A program made the position numbers and the translations under genes. Positions 19,047-29,387 of a DNA stretch of 64,000 nucleotides are shown here, in pieces. Source of the stretch: Telluria mixta (GTDB taxonomy: Bacteria; Pseudomonadota; Gammaproteobacteria; Burkholderiales; Burkholderiaceae_D); assembly GCF_029223865.1 (NCBI RefSeq), contig NZ_CP119520.1:6944001-7008000 (forward strand), read 5' to 3'. Each line of letters starts with the position of its first letter. Position 1 is the stretch's first letter. The notes under the pieces were generated by a model. It saw nothing but the letters and a program-made list of their open reading frames with translations, was not told the DNA's origin and made no database searches.

Positions 19047-21056
19047 TCAGTCAGTGGTAAAGGCCAGCAGTTGCACGCCATCGGTCACCTGGTCGCCAAC
19101 CGTATACAGCAGTTCCTCGACAGTGCCGCTGGCAGGTGCGTAAATGGTGTGCTCCATTTTCATCGCCTCCATGATCAGCAACGGCGAGCCTTTTTCGACG
19201 ACCGCGCCTTTTTCCACCAGCAGGGCGACGATCTTGCCGGGCATCGGTGCCGTGAGCCTGCCGCTTTCTGCCTCGGCCTCACCGGCATGGGCGAGCGGAT
19301 CGCTGTACTGCAGTACGACGTGCTGGCCGTTCGTAAAGACGTGGAAGGTGTCGCCTTCGCGGGCCACGGTGCCTCGTACGACACTCCCATCGAGCTTGAG
19401 GGTGATCTGTCCGTCGTTCTGTCCCGCCACGCTGACCAACGCATCCTGTCCCGCGGCTTGCATCGCCCAGCCCTGCCGGCTGTAGCGAAGTCCCAGCACC
19501 TGCGGGCCCGCTTCGCCGGTGAACGCGAGGTTGCGGGTGAATGTGCCGTTCATGCGCCAGCCATCCGTATCGCTCCACGGGTCGCGAGTGCCGCACGCAT
19601 GTTCGCCGTCGAGCAGCTTGACGGCCGCCAGTGCCAGCACGTGCAATCCGGCCGGTTGCGGTACCGGGAAAAGCGCGTCACGATGGCGTTCGATCAGGCC
19701 CGTGTCCAGATCCGCATTGGCAAACGGCTCGCTTTCCACCAGGCGCTTGAGGAAGGCAACGTTGGTCGCCAGGCCGACGACCTGGTAGTCGGCCAGGGCA
19801 CGCGCCATGCGGGCCAACGCCTCGTCGCGGTCGCGTCCCCAGACGATCAGCTTGGCGATCATCGGGTCGTAGAACGGCGAGATCGCATCGCCCTCGCGCA
19901 CGCCCGAATCGATGCGCACCGCCGCGGGATCTGCGCCTGCGCCGTCCGCGCCGAGTTCGAACTGCACCGCGGCCGGGGTACGCACGCGCAGCAAGGTGCC
20001 GATCGAGGGCAGGAAACCTTTTTCCGGATTCTCGGCGTAGATGCGTGCTTCCAGCGCGTGGCCATGGATGGTCAGCTCGTCCTGGCGCTTCGGCAGCGAC
20101 TCGCCGGCCGCGACCCGCAGCTGCCACTCGACCAGGTCGGTACCCGTGATCATCTCCGTGACCGGGTGCTCCACCTGCAGGCGCGTGTTCATCTCCATGA
20201 AGTAGAAGCTGCCGTCCTGGTTGGCGATGAATTCCACGGTGCCGGCGCCGACGTAACCGACAGCCTTCGCCGCATTGACGGCGGCCTGCCCCATCGAGCG
20301 CCTCCGCTGCTCGGACATGTCGGGCGCGGGCGCCTCTTCCAGCACTTTCTGGTGCCGGCGCTGTACCGAGCAGTCGCGCTCGAACAGATACACGCAGTTG
20401 CCGTGCGTGTCGGCGAATACCTGGATCTCGATGTGGCGTGGCCGGATCAGGTATTTCTCGACGAGGACGCGATCGTCGCCGAAGCTGTTGATCGCCTCGC
20501 GCTTGCAGGACTTGAGCGCCGCGTCGAAGTCTTCGTCGCGTTCGACGATGCGCATGCCCTTGCCGCCGCCGCCCGCGCTGGCCTTCAGCAGCACCGGATA
20601 GCCGATCTGGCCGGCCTGCTGGCGCAAGAAGCCGGCATCCTGGTTCTCGCCGTGGTAGCCCGGCACCAGAGGAACGTCGGCCGACTCCATCAACTGTTTG
20701 GCGGCGGACTTCGAACCCATCGCGCGGATTGCCGAAGCCGGCGGGCCGATGAAGACCAGGCCCGCCCGCGCGCAGCCGTCGGCAAAGTCCTCGTTCTCGG
20801 ACAGGAAGCCGTAGCCCGGGTGGATGGCCTGGGCGCCGGTCGCAAGCGCGGCCTCGATGATCTTGTCAGCCCTCAGGTAGCTTTCCTTGGCCGAGGCCGG
20901 GCCGAGCAGGACGGCTTCATCGCAAGCCGCGACGTGTTTCGCATCCGTGTCCGCTTCGGAGTAGACCGCGACGGTCTTGATGCCGAGACGGCGCGCCGTC
21001 GCCGCGACCCGGCAGGCGATTTCCCCGCGGTTGGCGATCAGGATTTTCTTGAACAT
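19047..21056 (-). CDS. liuD: Methylcrotonyl-CoA carboxylase, biotin-carboxylase/biotin-carrier subunit
   Basis: This 669-residue protein carries an N-terminal biotin carboxylase domain (FKKILIANRGEIACRV start, GGGGKGMRIV in the ATP-grasp part, MNTRLQVEHPVTE). The C-terminal biotinyl domain has the AMKM motif, with the target lysine at about residue 633. Acyl-CoA carboxylase alpha subunits look alike, but its place between liuC and mvaB assigns it to methylcrotonyl-CoA. ATG 21056 is the family start, follows AAGGAGA, and avoids overlap with liuC. Length is normal. Confidence 0.94.
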   Translation of the reverse strand: MFKKILIANRGEIACRVAATARRLGIKTVAVYSEADTDAKHVAACDEAVLLGPASAKESYLRADKIIEAALATGAQAIHPGYGFLSENEDFADGCARAGLVFIGPPASAIRAMGSKSAAKQLMESADVPLVPGYHGENQDAGFLRQQAGQIGYPVLLKASAGGGGKGMRIVERDEDFDAALKSCKREAINSFGDDRVLVEKYLIRPRHIEIQVFADTHGNCVYLFERDCSVQRRHQKVLEEAPAPDMSEQRRRSMGQAAVNAAKAVGYVGAGTVEFIANQDGSFYFMEMNTRLQVEHPVTEMITGTDLVEWQLRVAAGESLPKRQDELTIHGHALEARIYAENPEKGFLPSIGTLLRVRTPAAVQFELGADGAGADPAAVRIDSGVREGDAISPFYDPMIAKLIVWGRDRDEALARMARALADYQVVGLATNVAFLKRLVESEPFANADLDTGLIERHRDALFPVPQPAGLHVLALAAVKLLDGEHACGTRDPWSDTDGWRMNGTFTRNLAFTGEAGPQVLGLRYSRQGWAMQAAGQDALVSVAGQNDGQITLKLDGSVVRGTVAREGDTFHVFTNGQHVVLQYSDPLAHAGEAEAESGRLTAPMPGKIVALLVEKGAVVEKGSPLLIMEAMKMEHTIYAPASGTVEELLYTVGDQVTDGVQLLAFTTD

Positions 21057-21072
21057 TTGGTCTCCTTGAATG

Positions 21073-21861
21073 TTATGACAGCCACGCCGGCTTGCGCTTC
21101 TGGAGGAAGGACGCAACCCCTTCGCGTCCCTCTGCAGATGCACGGATATGCGCGATGCGGCGGGCGGTATCGGCCAGCAGCATGTCGTCGATCGGCAGCC
21201 TGGCGATGTCGCGCACCAGCTTCTTCGCTTCGCGCACCGCGTTCGGGCTGTTGTTCACCAGTGCCTTGACGATGCCGTCGACGGTGGCGTCGAGCGCTTC
21301 GGCCGGCACCACCTCGTGGGCCAGGCCGAGGCGCTTCGCTTCGCGGGCGTCGAAGCGCTCGGCGGTGAGGAAGTAGCGGCGCGAGGCCTGCTCGCCCATC
21401 GCCTTGATGACGTAGGGGGAAATCGTGGCCGGGATCAGGCCCAGCTTCACTTCGGACAGGCAGAAGTTCATGCCCTCGCTCGCCACCACGATGTCGCATA
21501 CCGCTACCAGGCCCATGCCGCCGGCGTAGCAGTCGCCCTGGACCTTGGCTACCACCGGCTTCGGGCTGAAGTAGATAGTGCACAGCATGTCGGCCAGGCG
21601 CAGGGCGTCGGCCTCGTTTTCCTCGCGAGAGTAGCCGGCCATCTTCTTCATCCAATTCAGGTCGGCGCCGGCGCAGAAGGCCGGACCCTTCGCAGCCAGC
21701 ACGATGGCGCGGATTTGCTCCTCTCGGCCCACTTCATCGAAGGCCATCGCCAGGTCGGCGATCGTGGTCTCGTTGAAAGCATTCCGTACGTCGGGGCGGT
21801 TCAGGGTGATGGTCGCGACCTTGTCCTCAACGGAGATCTCGACGGTGTCGTATTTGTTCAT
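21073..21861 (-). CDS. liuC: Methylglutaconyl-CoA hydratase (enoyl-CoA hydratase family)
   Basis: This 262-residue crotonase-fold protein has oxyanion-hole segments AAKGPAFCAGADLNWMKK and VQGDCYAGGMGLVAVCD. It would hydrate 3-methylglutaconyl-CoA to HMG-CoA between the carboxylase and the lyase. Paralogous enoyl-CoA hydratases share these motifs, so the specific role is taken from position between liuB and liuD. It starts 9 bp after the liuB stop. Confidence 0.92.
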   Translation of the reverse strand: MNKYDTVEISVEDKVATITLNRPDVRNAFNETTIADLAMAFDEVGREEQIRAIVLAAKGPAFCAGADLNWMKKMAGYSREENEADALRLADMLCTIYFSPKPVVAKVQGDCYAGGMGLVAVCDIVVASEGMNFCLSEVKLGLIPATISPYVIKAMGEQASRRYFLTAERFDAREAKRLGLAHEVVPAEALDATVDGIVKALVNNSPNAVREAKKLVRDIARLPIDDMLLADTARRIAHIRASAEGREGVASFLQKRKPAWLS

Positions 21862-21870
21862 TTTTTTCCC

Positions 21871-23478
<1,608 letters not shown>

Positions 23479-23489
23479 GGTCGCCTCGA

Positions 23490-24683
23490 TCACGCGGTTT
23501 CGGAAAACAGTTCGCGGCCGATCAGCATGCGACGGATCTCGCTCGTGCCGGCGCCGATCTCGTACAGCTTGGCGTCGCGCCACAGACGGCCCACCGGATA
23601 TTCGTTGATGTAGCCGTTGCCGCCCAGCGTCTGGATCGCTTCACCGGCCATCCACGTTGCCTTTTCCGCGCTGTACAGGATGGCGCCGGCCGCGTCCTTG
23701 CGCAGGGCGCGGACCTGTTCCGGGTTCGATGCGCGGTCGCAGGCCTGACCGACCGCGTAGACATAGGCGCGGCAGGCCATCATGGTCGAATACATGTCGG
23801 CGATCTTGCCTTGCATGAGCTGGAATTCGCCGATCGCCTGACCGAACTGCTTGCGCTCGTGGATATAAGGGACGACCGCGTCCATGCAGGCCGACATGAT
23901 GCCCAGCGGGCCGCCGGAAAGTACGGTGCGTTCGAAATCCAGGCCCGACATCAGCACATTGACACCCTTGCCCACGCCGCCCAGCACGTTTTCCACCGGC
24001 ACTTCGCAATCCTGGAACACCAGCTCGCCCGTGTGCGAACCGCGCATGCCCAGTTTGTCCAACTTTTGCGCGATGGAAAAACCCTTGAAGCCCTTCTCGA
24101 TGAGGAAGGCGGTCATGCCGCGCGGGCCGGCCTCGATGTCGGTCTTGGCGTAGACGACGAGGGTGTCCGCGTCCGGACCGTTCGTGATCCACATCTTGGT
24201 GCCGTTCAGAACGTAGCGGTCACCCTTCAGGTCGGCGCGCAACTTCATGCTGACGACGTCGGAGCCGGCGTTCGGTTCGGACATGGCCAAGGCACCGACG
24301 TGCTCGCCCGAGATCAGCTTGGGCAGGTATTTGCGCTTCTGCTCGTCGTTGCCGTTGCGCTTGATCTGGTTGACGCACAGATTCGAGTGCGCACCGTACG
24401 ACAGGCCGACGGAGGCCGATGCGCGCGAGATTTCTTCCATGGCGACGATGTGCGCCAGGTACCCCATGTTGGCGCCGCCGTATTCCTCGCCGACGGTGAT
24501 GCCGAGCAGGCCCAGCTCGCCCATCTTTTTCCACAGGTCCATCGGGAACTGGTCGGTGCGGTCGATCTCGGCCGCGCGCGGGGCGATTTCGCTCGCGGCG
24601 AACTGTTGTACCGCTTCGCGCAACGCGGCAATGTCTTCGCCATGAGCGAACGATAAACCTGGAAGCTCAACATACCTTGTCAT
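23490..24683 (-). CDS. liuA: Isovaleryl-CoA dehydrogenase
   Basis: This 397-residue acyl-CoA dehydrogenase is the first gene of the liu operon and oxidises isovaleryl-CoA to 3-methylcrotonyl-CoA, passing electrons to the ETF encoded downstream. The N-terminus [19 protein letters not shown] is typical of isovaleryl-CoA dehydrogenases, as are [18 protein letters not shown] and the C-terminal [22 protein letters not shown] 24683 has GAGGAAA six bases upstream; the open frame continues to 25100 but without family resemblance. Confidence 0.95.
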   Translation of the reverse strand: MTRYVELPGLSFAHGEDIAALREAVQQFAASEIAPRAAEIDRTDQFPMDLWKKMGELGLLGITVGEEYGGANMGYLAHIVAMEEISRASASVGLSYGAHSNLCVNQIKRNGNDEQKRKYLPKLISGEHVGALAMSEPNAGSDVVSMKLRADLKGDRYVLNGTKMWITNGPDADTLVVYAKTDIEAGPRGMTAFLIEKGFKGFSIAQKLDKLGMRGSHTGELVFQDCEVPVENVLGGVGKGVNVLMSGLDFERTVLSGGPLGIMSACMDAVVPYIHERKQFGQAIGEFQLMQGKIADMYSTMMACRAYVYAVGQACDRASNPEQVRALRKDAAGAILYSAEKATWMAGEAIQTLGGNGYINEYPVGRLWRDAKLYEIGAGTSEIRRMLIGRELFSETA

Positions 24684-24865
24684 ATTTTCCTCTGTGTAAT
24701 GAATTCTGGTCGGCCAGGTAAAGCTCGGCGTTAATCTGCTAGTCCGTGGAAGCACAGCTTGCCAACTGCTGCCCTCCCCGCTTTTCAATCTAGAAATACC
24801 AATCGGGACTGAGCTTGCGTTGTCACTTTCGTCATCTCGGTGGTGACCACTTTGAAGCCGATTTA

Positions 24866-24889
24866 CTTTACGTTTACGTAAACGTAAAG
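24866..24889. promoter_or_regulatory. 24-bp perfect palindrome, probable operator of the liu operon
   Basis: The two arms are CTTTACGTTTAC and its exact complement GTAAACGTAAAG, with no spacer. It lies 183 bp upstream of the liuA start. Such a long perfect dyad fits a MerR-type dimer site; MerR-family LiuR controls liu operons in related bacteria (established), but the exact LiuR consensus is from memory and no liuR gene is in the window. Confidence 0.65.
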
Positions 24890-24899
24890 CATGTCGTGG

Positions 24900-25221
24900 A
24901 TTGGCGTCAATTAATTTGTGCGACTTTTTAAAGAAGCACGGTCGATCACTTCTGTGCGTGGGCGGGACTTTATGTCCGCGGATAACGCTGCGCCGAGCGT
25001 TAATGGGAATTGGCGACTTCCACCTGAATGCCGAGGTCGAGGATGCACCGGCCGGATAGCGAAACCAGCAAGCCTTATCGGCCATCCTTGGAGTCTTCAT
25101 CTACGCCGTGCGCACGCTGCGATTTATAGCAACGTGCCTGTCACAGCGTTGGCCGCGCTTTCTGGAAACGGAGGAACGGAGTCAATGTCATAGGTAGCGG
25201 GTTTGTTCCATCCACAACAGC
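24900..25221. other. Noncoding stretch between liu operator and sigma-54 control region
   Basis: Only short open frames without ribosome sites or family resemblance are seen here. The base composition is mixed and no repeat, terminator or RNA gene was recognised. This is roughly the boundary between the GC-rich liu cluster and the less GC-rich catabolic block. Confidence 0.5.
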
Positions 25222-25268
25222 TTGACCAATTCGTCATGAAGGCTCGAGCAGCATGACGTAACCGTCAC
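25222..25268 (+). promoter_or_regulatory. Paired upstream activator sites (DmpR-type UAS)
   Basis: TTGACCAATTCGTCAT at 25222 and ATGACGTAACCGTCAC at 25253 begin 31 bp apart. The second has the perfect dyad TGACG-TAAC-CGTCA. The nearer centre is 85.5 bp from the -12 cytosine at 25346. The first is the closest of the eight sites to the XylR/DmpR site consensus as I recall it. Confidence 0.75.
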
Positions 25269-25331
25269 TTCTCACATGTCCACCAGTTTTCTACAGGAGG
25301 CAAAAAGCTTAGGTATCAACAACTTAGGTTT

Positions 25332-25346
25332 TGGCACAACTGTTGC
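25332..25346 (+). promoter_or_regulatory. Sigma-54 promoter of the 99-aa barrel protein
   Basis: TGGCAC at 25332-25337, five bases, then TTGC at 25343-25346: an exact -24/-12 match. The expected start is near 25358, about 100 bases before the ATG at 25459. Confidence 0.85.
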
Positions 25347-25458
25347 TTAAGCCGGCGTATGGACATCTCGCATCACGACGCGACAACGTGAAAAGGTAAT
25401 CCATTTTCGAAACCAGCTTCCTGGCCGGCTTTCCCAAACTATAACGAGGAGATAAATT

Positions 25459-25758
25459 ATGTCGATGTATCTTGTAGCTGAGCTCAAAATCAAATACGGC
25501 CATGTAGAAGAAGCCGTTGGAATCGTTAAAGAAATTGCAAGCTATATGGAACCCCAGGGCTGGAAGCTGCTCGCTACTTACACTCCACTCATCGGGCATT
25601 TTTGCCATCTATACGATATCTGGGAAGTTCCGGATGCGAATGCTGTCCCCAACGCCCTTTTGACGCTTGCCGGTGACAAAGGTTGGGAAGACGTGTTCAC
25701 CCGCTGGAGCAAGGTCTGCGAATCCGAGCATCTGTCTGTTTGCGCAAAACTGATCTAA
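25459..25758 (+). CDS. Small NIPSNAP-like dimeric alpha/beta-barrel protein
   Basis: This 99-residue soluble protein begins MSMYLVAELKIKYGHVEEAV. The pattern beta strand, helix (KEIASYMEPQGW), strands (LLATYTPLIG, LYDIWEVPD) and a final helix resembles NIPSNAP/EthD-type ferredoxin-like barrels, small proteins often found in catabolic clusters. A CGAGGAGA box supports the start. It stands alone behind its own sigma-54 promoter with the same activator sites as the phenol hydroxylase operon, so it probably acts in the same pathway, perhaps on an unstable ring intermediate; no function can be assigned. Confidence 0.65.
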   Translation: MSMYLVAELKIKYGHVEEAVGIVKEIASYMEPQGWKLLATYTPLIGHFCHLYDIWEVPDANAVPNALLTLAGDKGWEDVFTRWSKVCESEHLSVCAKLI

Positions 25759-25932
25759 GAACTATCCATTCGCAAGAAAGTTAGCCCTCATCCCTGATGC
25801 GCGCTTTCCCGGCGCATCGTCCCTGCATTATGGCATTGGCAAGTTGCCACCATCCGTCACCTCTTTAAAATCCGCAATGGCAAGCACTCGACTTCACTTC
25901 CCGGAGTGCCCACGTTCAGTATCTAAAGCCAA

Positions 25933-27552
25933 ATGAGACATTTTCATAACCTGACTATCGCGAACAAGCTCCTCGTGGCCTTCGCTATCGTCCTTTCGTT
26001 GACGATTGGATTGGGCATTTTTTCGATCATGCAAACGAAGGCGGTCTTTGCGACAACGGAACGCATGCGCGATATTTCGCTCCCGACTGTAACGTCCATA
26101 TTGGAATGGAAGGCAGCAGCCTGGCGATATCGCAATGTGGAATCGAAGCATTACATGGACACCGATCCGGAAAAGATAGCCGAGACGGAGCGCCAGATGA
26201 AAGCCGTCCAAGGAGAGATAGCCAAGTACCAGAGCCAGTTTGCCAAACTCGCCTCCGACCCGGCGGACAAAGCGGTGCTGCAGGACATGCAGGCAGTCTC
26301 GGCAAGATATCTTGAAACAGGGAGCAAAATGCTCGCGCTATCGCGCGCTGGCGAGAAGGAAAAAGCCCGGGCGATATCGGAGGGGGAACTTCAAGACATG
26401 TTCCTGCAGATCGTTGGCAAGGTCGATCAACTCATCAAGAGAAATCTTCAAGCGGCGGATGACGTCGGCAAACTGGCCGACCAGAGCTATGGCAGGGCCC
26501 GAATCTGGATTATCGGCGTGCTCGCCGCTGCGGTGGCGCTCGGCGCACTGATGGCGTTGGCGGTCGCTCGCAGCGTCTCGGTACCGCTGCTCGAAGCCGT
26601 CGGGGTCGCACAAGCGGTCGCGACCGGCAATCTCACGACAGAAATCAAGGTCAAGTCAACCGACGAGACCGGCCAGTTGATGAGAGCCCTCAAGCACATG
26701 AATGATGGCTTGGTGGACGTCGTTACCGATGTGCGTCTCGGAACCGACATGATTACCACGGCGTCGAATGAGATCGCGATGGGCAATCTCGACCTGTCGT
26801 CGCGAACTGAACAACAGGCGAGTTCGCTCGAAGAAATGGCATCGTCGATGGAGGAATTAACGGCGACCGTGAAGCAGAACGCGGAAAATGCACGGCACGC
26901 CAACAGCCTCGCAACGTCGGCGTCCGCCATCGCACTCAAGGGTGGAGAGGTCGTGTCCGAGGTGGTGCGGACGATGGGCGCTATCGACATGTCTGCAAAG
27001 AAGATCGCCGACATAATCGGCGTCATCGATGGCATCGCGTTCCAGACGAATATCCTGGCGCTGAATGCCGCCGTCGAAGCGGCCCGCGCTGGCGAGCAGG
27101 GACGAGGTTTCGCCGTTGTCGCCAGCGAGGTCCGCAACCTGGCGCAACGTTCTGCCGCGGCAGCGAAAGAAATCAAGGGCTTGATCACGGAATCGGTGGA
27201 GAACGTCGATTCAGGCACTCGACTGGTCGACCGAGCCGGGCGAACCATGGAAGAAATTGTATCGAGCGTCCAGCGTGTTACCGCGATCATGCAGGAAATC
27301 ACGGTCGCCAGCCAGGAACAGAGCGCCGGCATCCAGGAGGTCAACAATGCTTTGGGCCAGATGGACGAGGTGACCCAGCAGAATGCAGCCTTGGTGGAGG
27401 AAGCCGCAGCAGCCTCGCAATCAATGCAGGCACAGGCTACCAATCTGGCCCGAACCGTGGCGGTTTTCAAGCTTTCAAGTGTGGATCCGGCAGTCCGACA
27501 GGACTCGGCGCCCGCCTCCGCAGCACCAGTACCAGCACTGCGCCTTCGCTGA
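25933..27552 (+). CDS. Methyl-accepting chemotaxis protein (4HB sensor type)
   Basis: This 539-residue inner-membrane chemoreceptor has TM1 at about residues 11-32 and a periplasmic four-helix-bundle sensor of about 155 residues. TM2 ([20 protein letters not shown]) is near residue 195, followed by a HAMP domain and a signalling domain with the hairpin tip [22 protein letters not shown]. Methylation-type glutamines and glutamates flank the tip, but the CheR-binding pentapeptide is absent at the C-terminus (ends ALRLR). It could sense a substrate of the adjacent catabolic block. No sigma-54 element is seen directly upstream. Confidence 0.93.
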   Translation: MRHFHNLTIANKLLVAFAIVLSLTIGLGIFSIMQTKAVFATTERMRDISLPTVTSILEWKAAAWRYRNVESKHYMDTDPEKIAETERQMKAVQGEIAKYQSQFAKLASDPADKAVLQDMQAVSARYLETGSKMLALSRAGEKEKARAISEGELQDMFLQIVGKVDQLIKRNLQAADDVGKLADQSYGRARIWIIGVLAAAVALGALMALAVARSVSVPLLEAVGVAQAVATGNLTTEIKVKSTDETGQLMRALKHMNDGLVDVVTDVRLGTDMITTASNEIAMGNLDLSSRTEQQASSLEEMASSMEELTATVKQNAENARHANSLATSASAIALKGGEVVSEVVRTMGAIDMSAKKIADIIGVIDGIAFQTNILALNAAVEAARAGEQGRGFAVVASEVRNLAQRSAAAAKEIKGLITESVENVDSGTRLVDRAGRTMEEIVSSVQRVTAIMQEITVASQEQSAGIQEVNNALGQMDEVTQQNAALVEEAAAASQSMQAQATNLARTVAVFKLSSVDPAVRQDSAPASAAPVPALRLR

Positions 27553-27655
27553 ACTGATCTGACATCCGACCCGGCCGACAGCCAATCCGAGACTGGCATC
27601 ATTCTCGCTACACTGCGCGTTTGATCGCACAGTGTGATAATTCCTGAGCAACACT

Positions 27656-27685
27656 CCCCATGGCAGCGCATGCGCTGCCATGGGG
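27656..27685. repeat. 30-bp perfect palindrome after the MCP gene
   Basis: Arms CCCCATGGCAGCGCA and TGCGCTGCCATGGGG meet without a spacer about 105 bp past the MCP stop. There is no following T-tract, so it is not a standard terminator; it could be a protein-binding site or a cruciform-forming element. A smaller hairpin (CACTG/CAGTG) lies just before it. Confidence 0.6.
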
Positions 27686-27940
27686 ATATGGCGGACCACT
27701 GTCGTCTGCCATTTCCGTATCCGTCCTCCCTCCCTCCGCAACGCTGAAGCGGTGCAGCCGTCAATCAGGACACCCTAATCAGGTTCAAGCGGCTCCTGCA
27801 ACCAGTCGTCATCGAATCCGCCACTGTCTACGCGGGCAGGCTACAGACCGCCAGCGCAACCGGGCCGTACATTCGGCACTGCAATAAACTCGAAACCGCT
27901 GACTGCCGCGGATTCGAAGCAGGACAAGAAAAGGAAAAAA

Positions 27941-27962
27941 AAGCCCGCTGTGAAGCGGGCTT
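27941..27962 (-). terminator. Rho-independent terminator downstream of the SDR gene
   Basis: On the minus strand AAGCCCGC and GCGGGCTT form an 8-bp stem with a 6-base loop followed by TTTTTT. It would end the kstD-like/cytochrome c/SDR transcript about 160 bp past the SDR stop. The 27686-27940 interval holds no recognisable gene. Confidence 0.85.
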
Positions 27963-28123
27963 GAACTATTTTCCCAAAGGAAGATAGAAGAGACACACCA
28001 TGATTCTGCATTGCACAAGAACTACCCGATAACGGTCGTCGCGGCGCGACTAATCCATTTTTCGTGTCGATTAACCAACCATATATGCTGCTATCGCTGT
28101 CATCGCATTTGCGATTCCAATCA

Positions 28124-28864
28124 TCAGACGATGGTGTAGCCGCCGTCCGCGACCATACCTGCCCCTGTCACGAACGATGCCCCGTCGCTGGCGAGGAACA
28201 GCGCGACTTGCGCCATTTCGGCAGCCTGGCCCATGCGTCCCATGGGAGTCGCGTTCTTGGCTGCCTCGACATACTGTGCGGGCATCTGGTCCGTCATTCC
28301 CGTTCTGATTGCGCCGGGCAGCAGCGCGTTGACGCGAATTCCCTGGCGCGCATACTCGGCGGCGAACGTTTTCGTCATCTGAAGTACGGCGCCCTTGGCG
28401 GCGCCATAGGCGACCATCGTCGGAAACGCGACCAGGCTCGCGATCGACGCCGTGTTGACGATCGAGCCGCCGCCATGACGCAGCATCAGTGGTATCGCGT
28501 TGCGCATCCCGATGAATACCGAGCGCCCGGTGACGTTCCAGACTCGATCGAAATCGCTCTCGGAATATTCGGCAGCTGGGCCCAGGGGACCATCGATTGC
28601 GGCATTGTTGCACAGGATGTCGAGCCGGCCATACTTCTCAACAGCAAGCCCAAGCATCGCCTGGACGTCTTCCGTTTTGGTGATATCGGCCTGAAACGGC
28701 GTACACGATTCGCCAATACGCGCAGCCACGCCGTTCTGCGCACCGGAAATGTCCACCGCGATGACACGCGCGCCTTCCGCACAAAACAATTCCGCCATTG
28801 CCGCGCCCATACCGGAACCCGCACCGGTGATCACGGCAATCTTCCCTTCAAGCCTAAGGGCCAT
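28124..28864 (-). CDS. Short-chain dehydrogenase/reductase
   Basis: This 246-residue classical SDR has the cofactor motif TGAGSGMG near residues 12-19, NNAA, the active-site serine in NTASIAS and Y-x3-K in VAYGAAKGA, ending DGGYTIV. An aspartate after the second strand (VIAVDIS) suggests NAD(H) rather than NADP(H). ATG 28864 follows AGGAGA. It is the last gene of the unit beginning with the KstD-like flavoprotein and cytochrome c, and so would interconvert an alcohol and a ketone of the same compound. Cyclic alcohol dehydrogenases belong to this family, but so do many others. Confidence 0.88.
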   Translation of the reverse strand: MALRLEGKIAVITGAGSGMGAAMAELFCAEGARVIAVDISGAQNGVAARIGESCTPFQADITKTEDVQAMLGLAVEKYGRLDILCNNAAIDGPLGPAAEYSESDFDRVWNVTGRSVFIGMRNAIPLMLRHGGGSIVNTASIASLVAFPTMVAYGAAKGAVLQMTKTFAAEYARQGIRVNALLPGAIRTGMTDQMPAQYVEAAKNATPMGRMGQAAEMAQVALFLASDGASFVTGAGMVADGGYTIV

Positions 28865-29000
28865 ATTTGTCTCCTGTCGTATGTAGTTTCGACTCTTGCG
28901 TTCGACCGTATCCGGCAAATCGAGGAACTATCCCATTTGATAGGCACCGCTCTCCGTCATCCGGAAAGCAGTGCCGACGGACACTTAGCCGATATTCACG

Positions 29001-29387
29001 CTACTTATCCTTCGGGTCCGCCATATAGCCGACAATCTTCTTTCTGAGTTTCGGGTCGTCGAGAAAATATGTCATCAGCGTACCGGGCGCAACCTTTTGA
29101 GTATCGGAAAGCCAGGCATCCAGCAGCTCTTTTGTCCACACTTTGCCTTCAAGCGCCTTCAAAAAAGCGGGAGAATATTCGAACCCGGGAGCGGTGCCAG
29201 CTTTTCTGCCGATCAGTCCGTATAAATTCGGACCCTGTCCGTTTGGCCCGCCCTTGCTGAAGGTGTGGCAATAAGCGCAACTGTTTTTTACCAGCGGCGA
29301 CAGGTTCTGCTCACCGACGTTAGTCTGCGCAACTGCGCAGCCGGCAGACATTAACATTGTGCTGAGGATGAATTTGCTAATTCTCAT
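29001..29387 (-). CDS. Periplasmic class I cytochrome c
   Basis: This 128-residue protein has a Sec signal peptide (cleaved near CAVAQ, residue 21), one heme site C37-A-Y-C40-H41 and a probable axial methionine in APGTLMTYF. It overlaps the preceding flavoprotein gene by four bases (ATGA), so the two are translationally coupled. The natural reading is that it takes electrons from the Tat-exported flavoprotein in the periplasm and passes them to the respiratory chain. Confidence 0.9.
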   Translation of the reverse strand: MRISKFILSTMLMSAGCAVAQTNVGEQNLSPLVKNSCAYCHTFSKGGPNGQGPNLYGLIGRKAGTAPGFEYSPAFLKALEGKVWTKELLDAWLSDTQKVAPGTLMTYFLDDPKLRKKIVGYMADPKDK

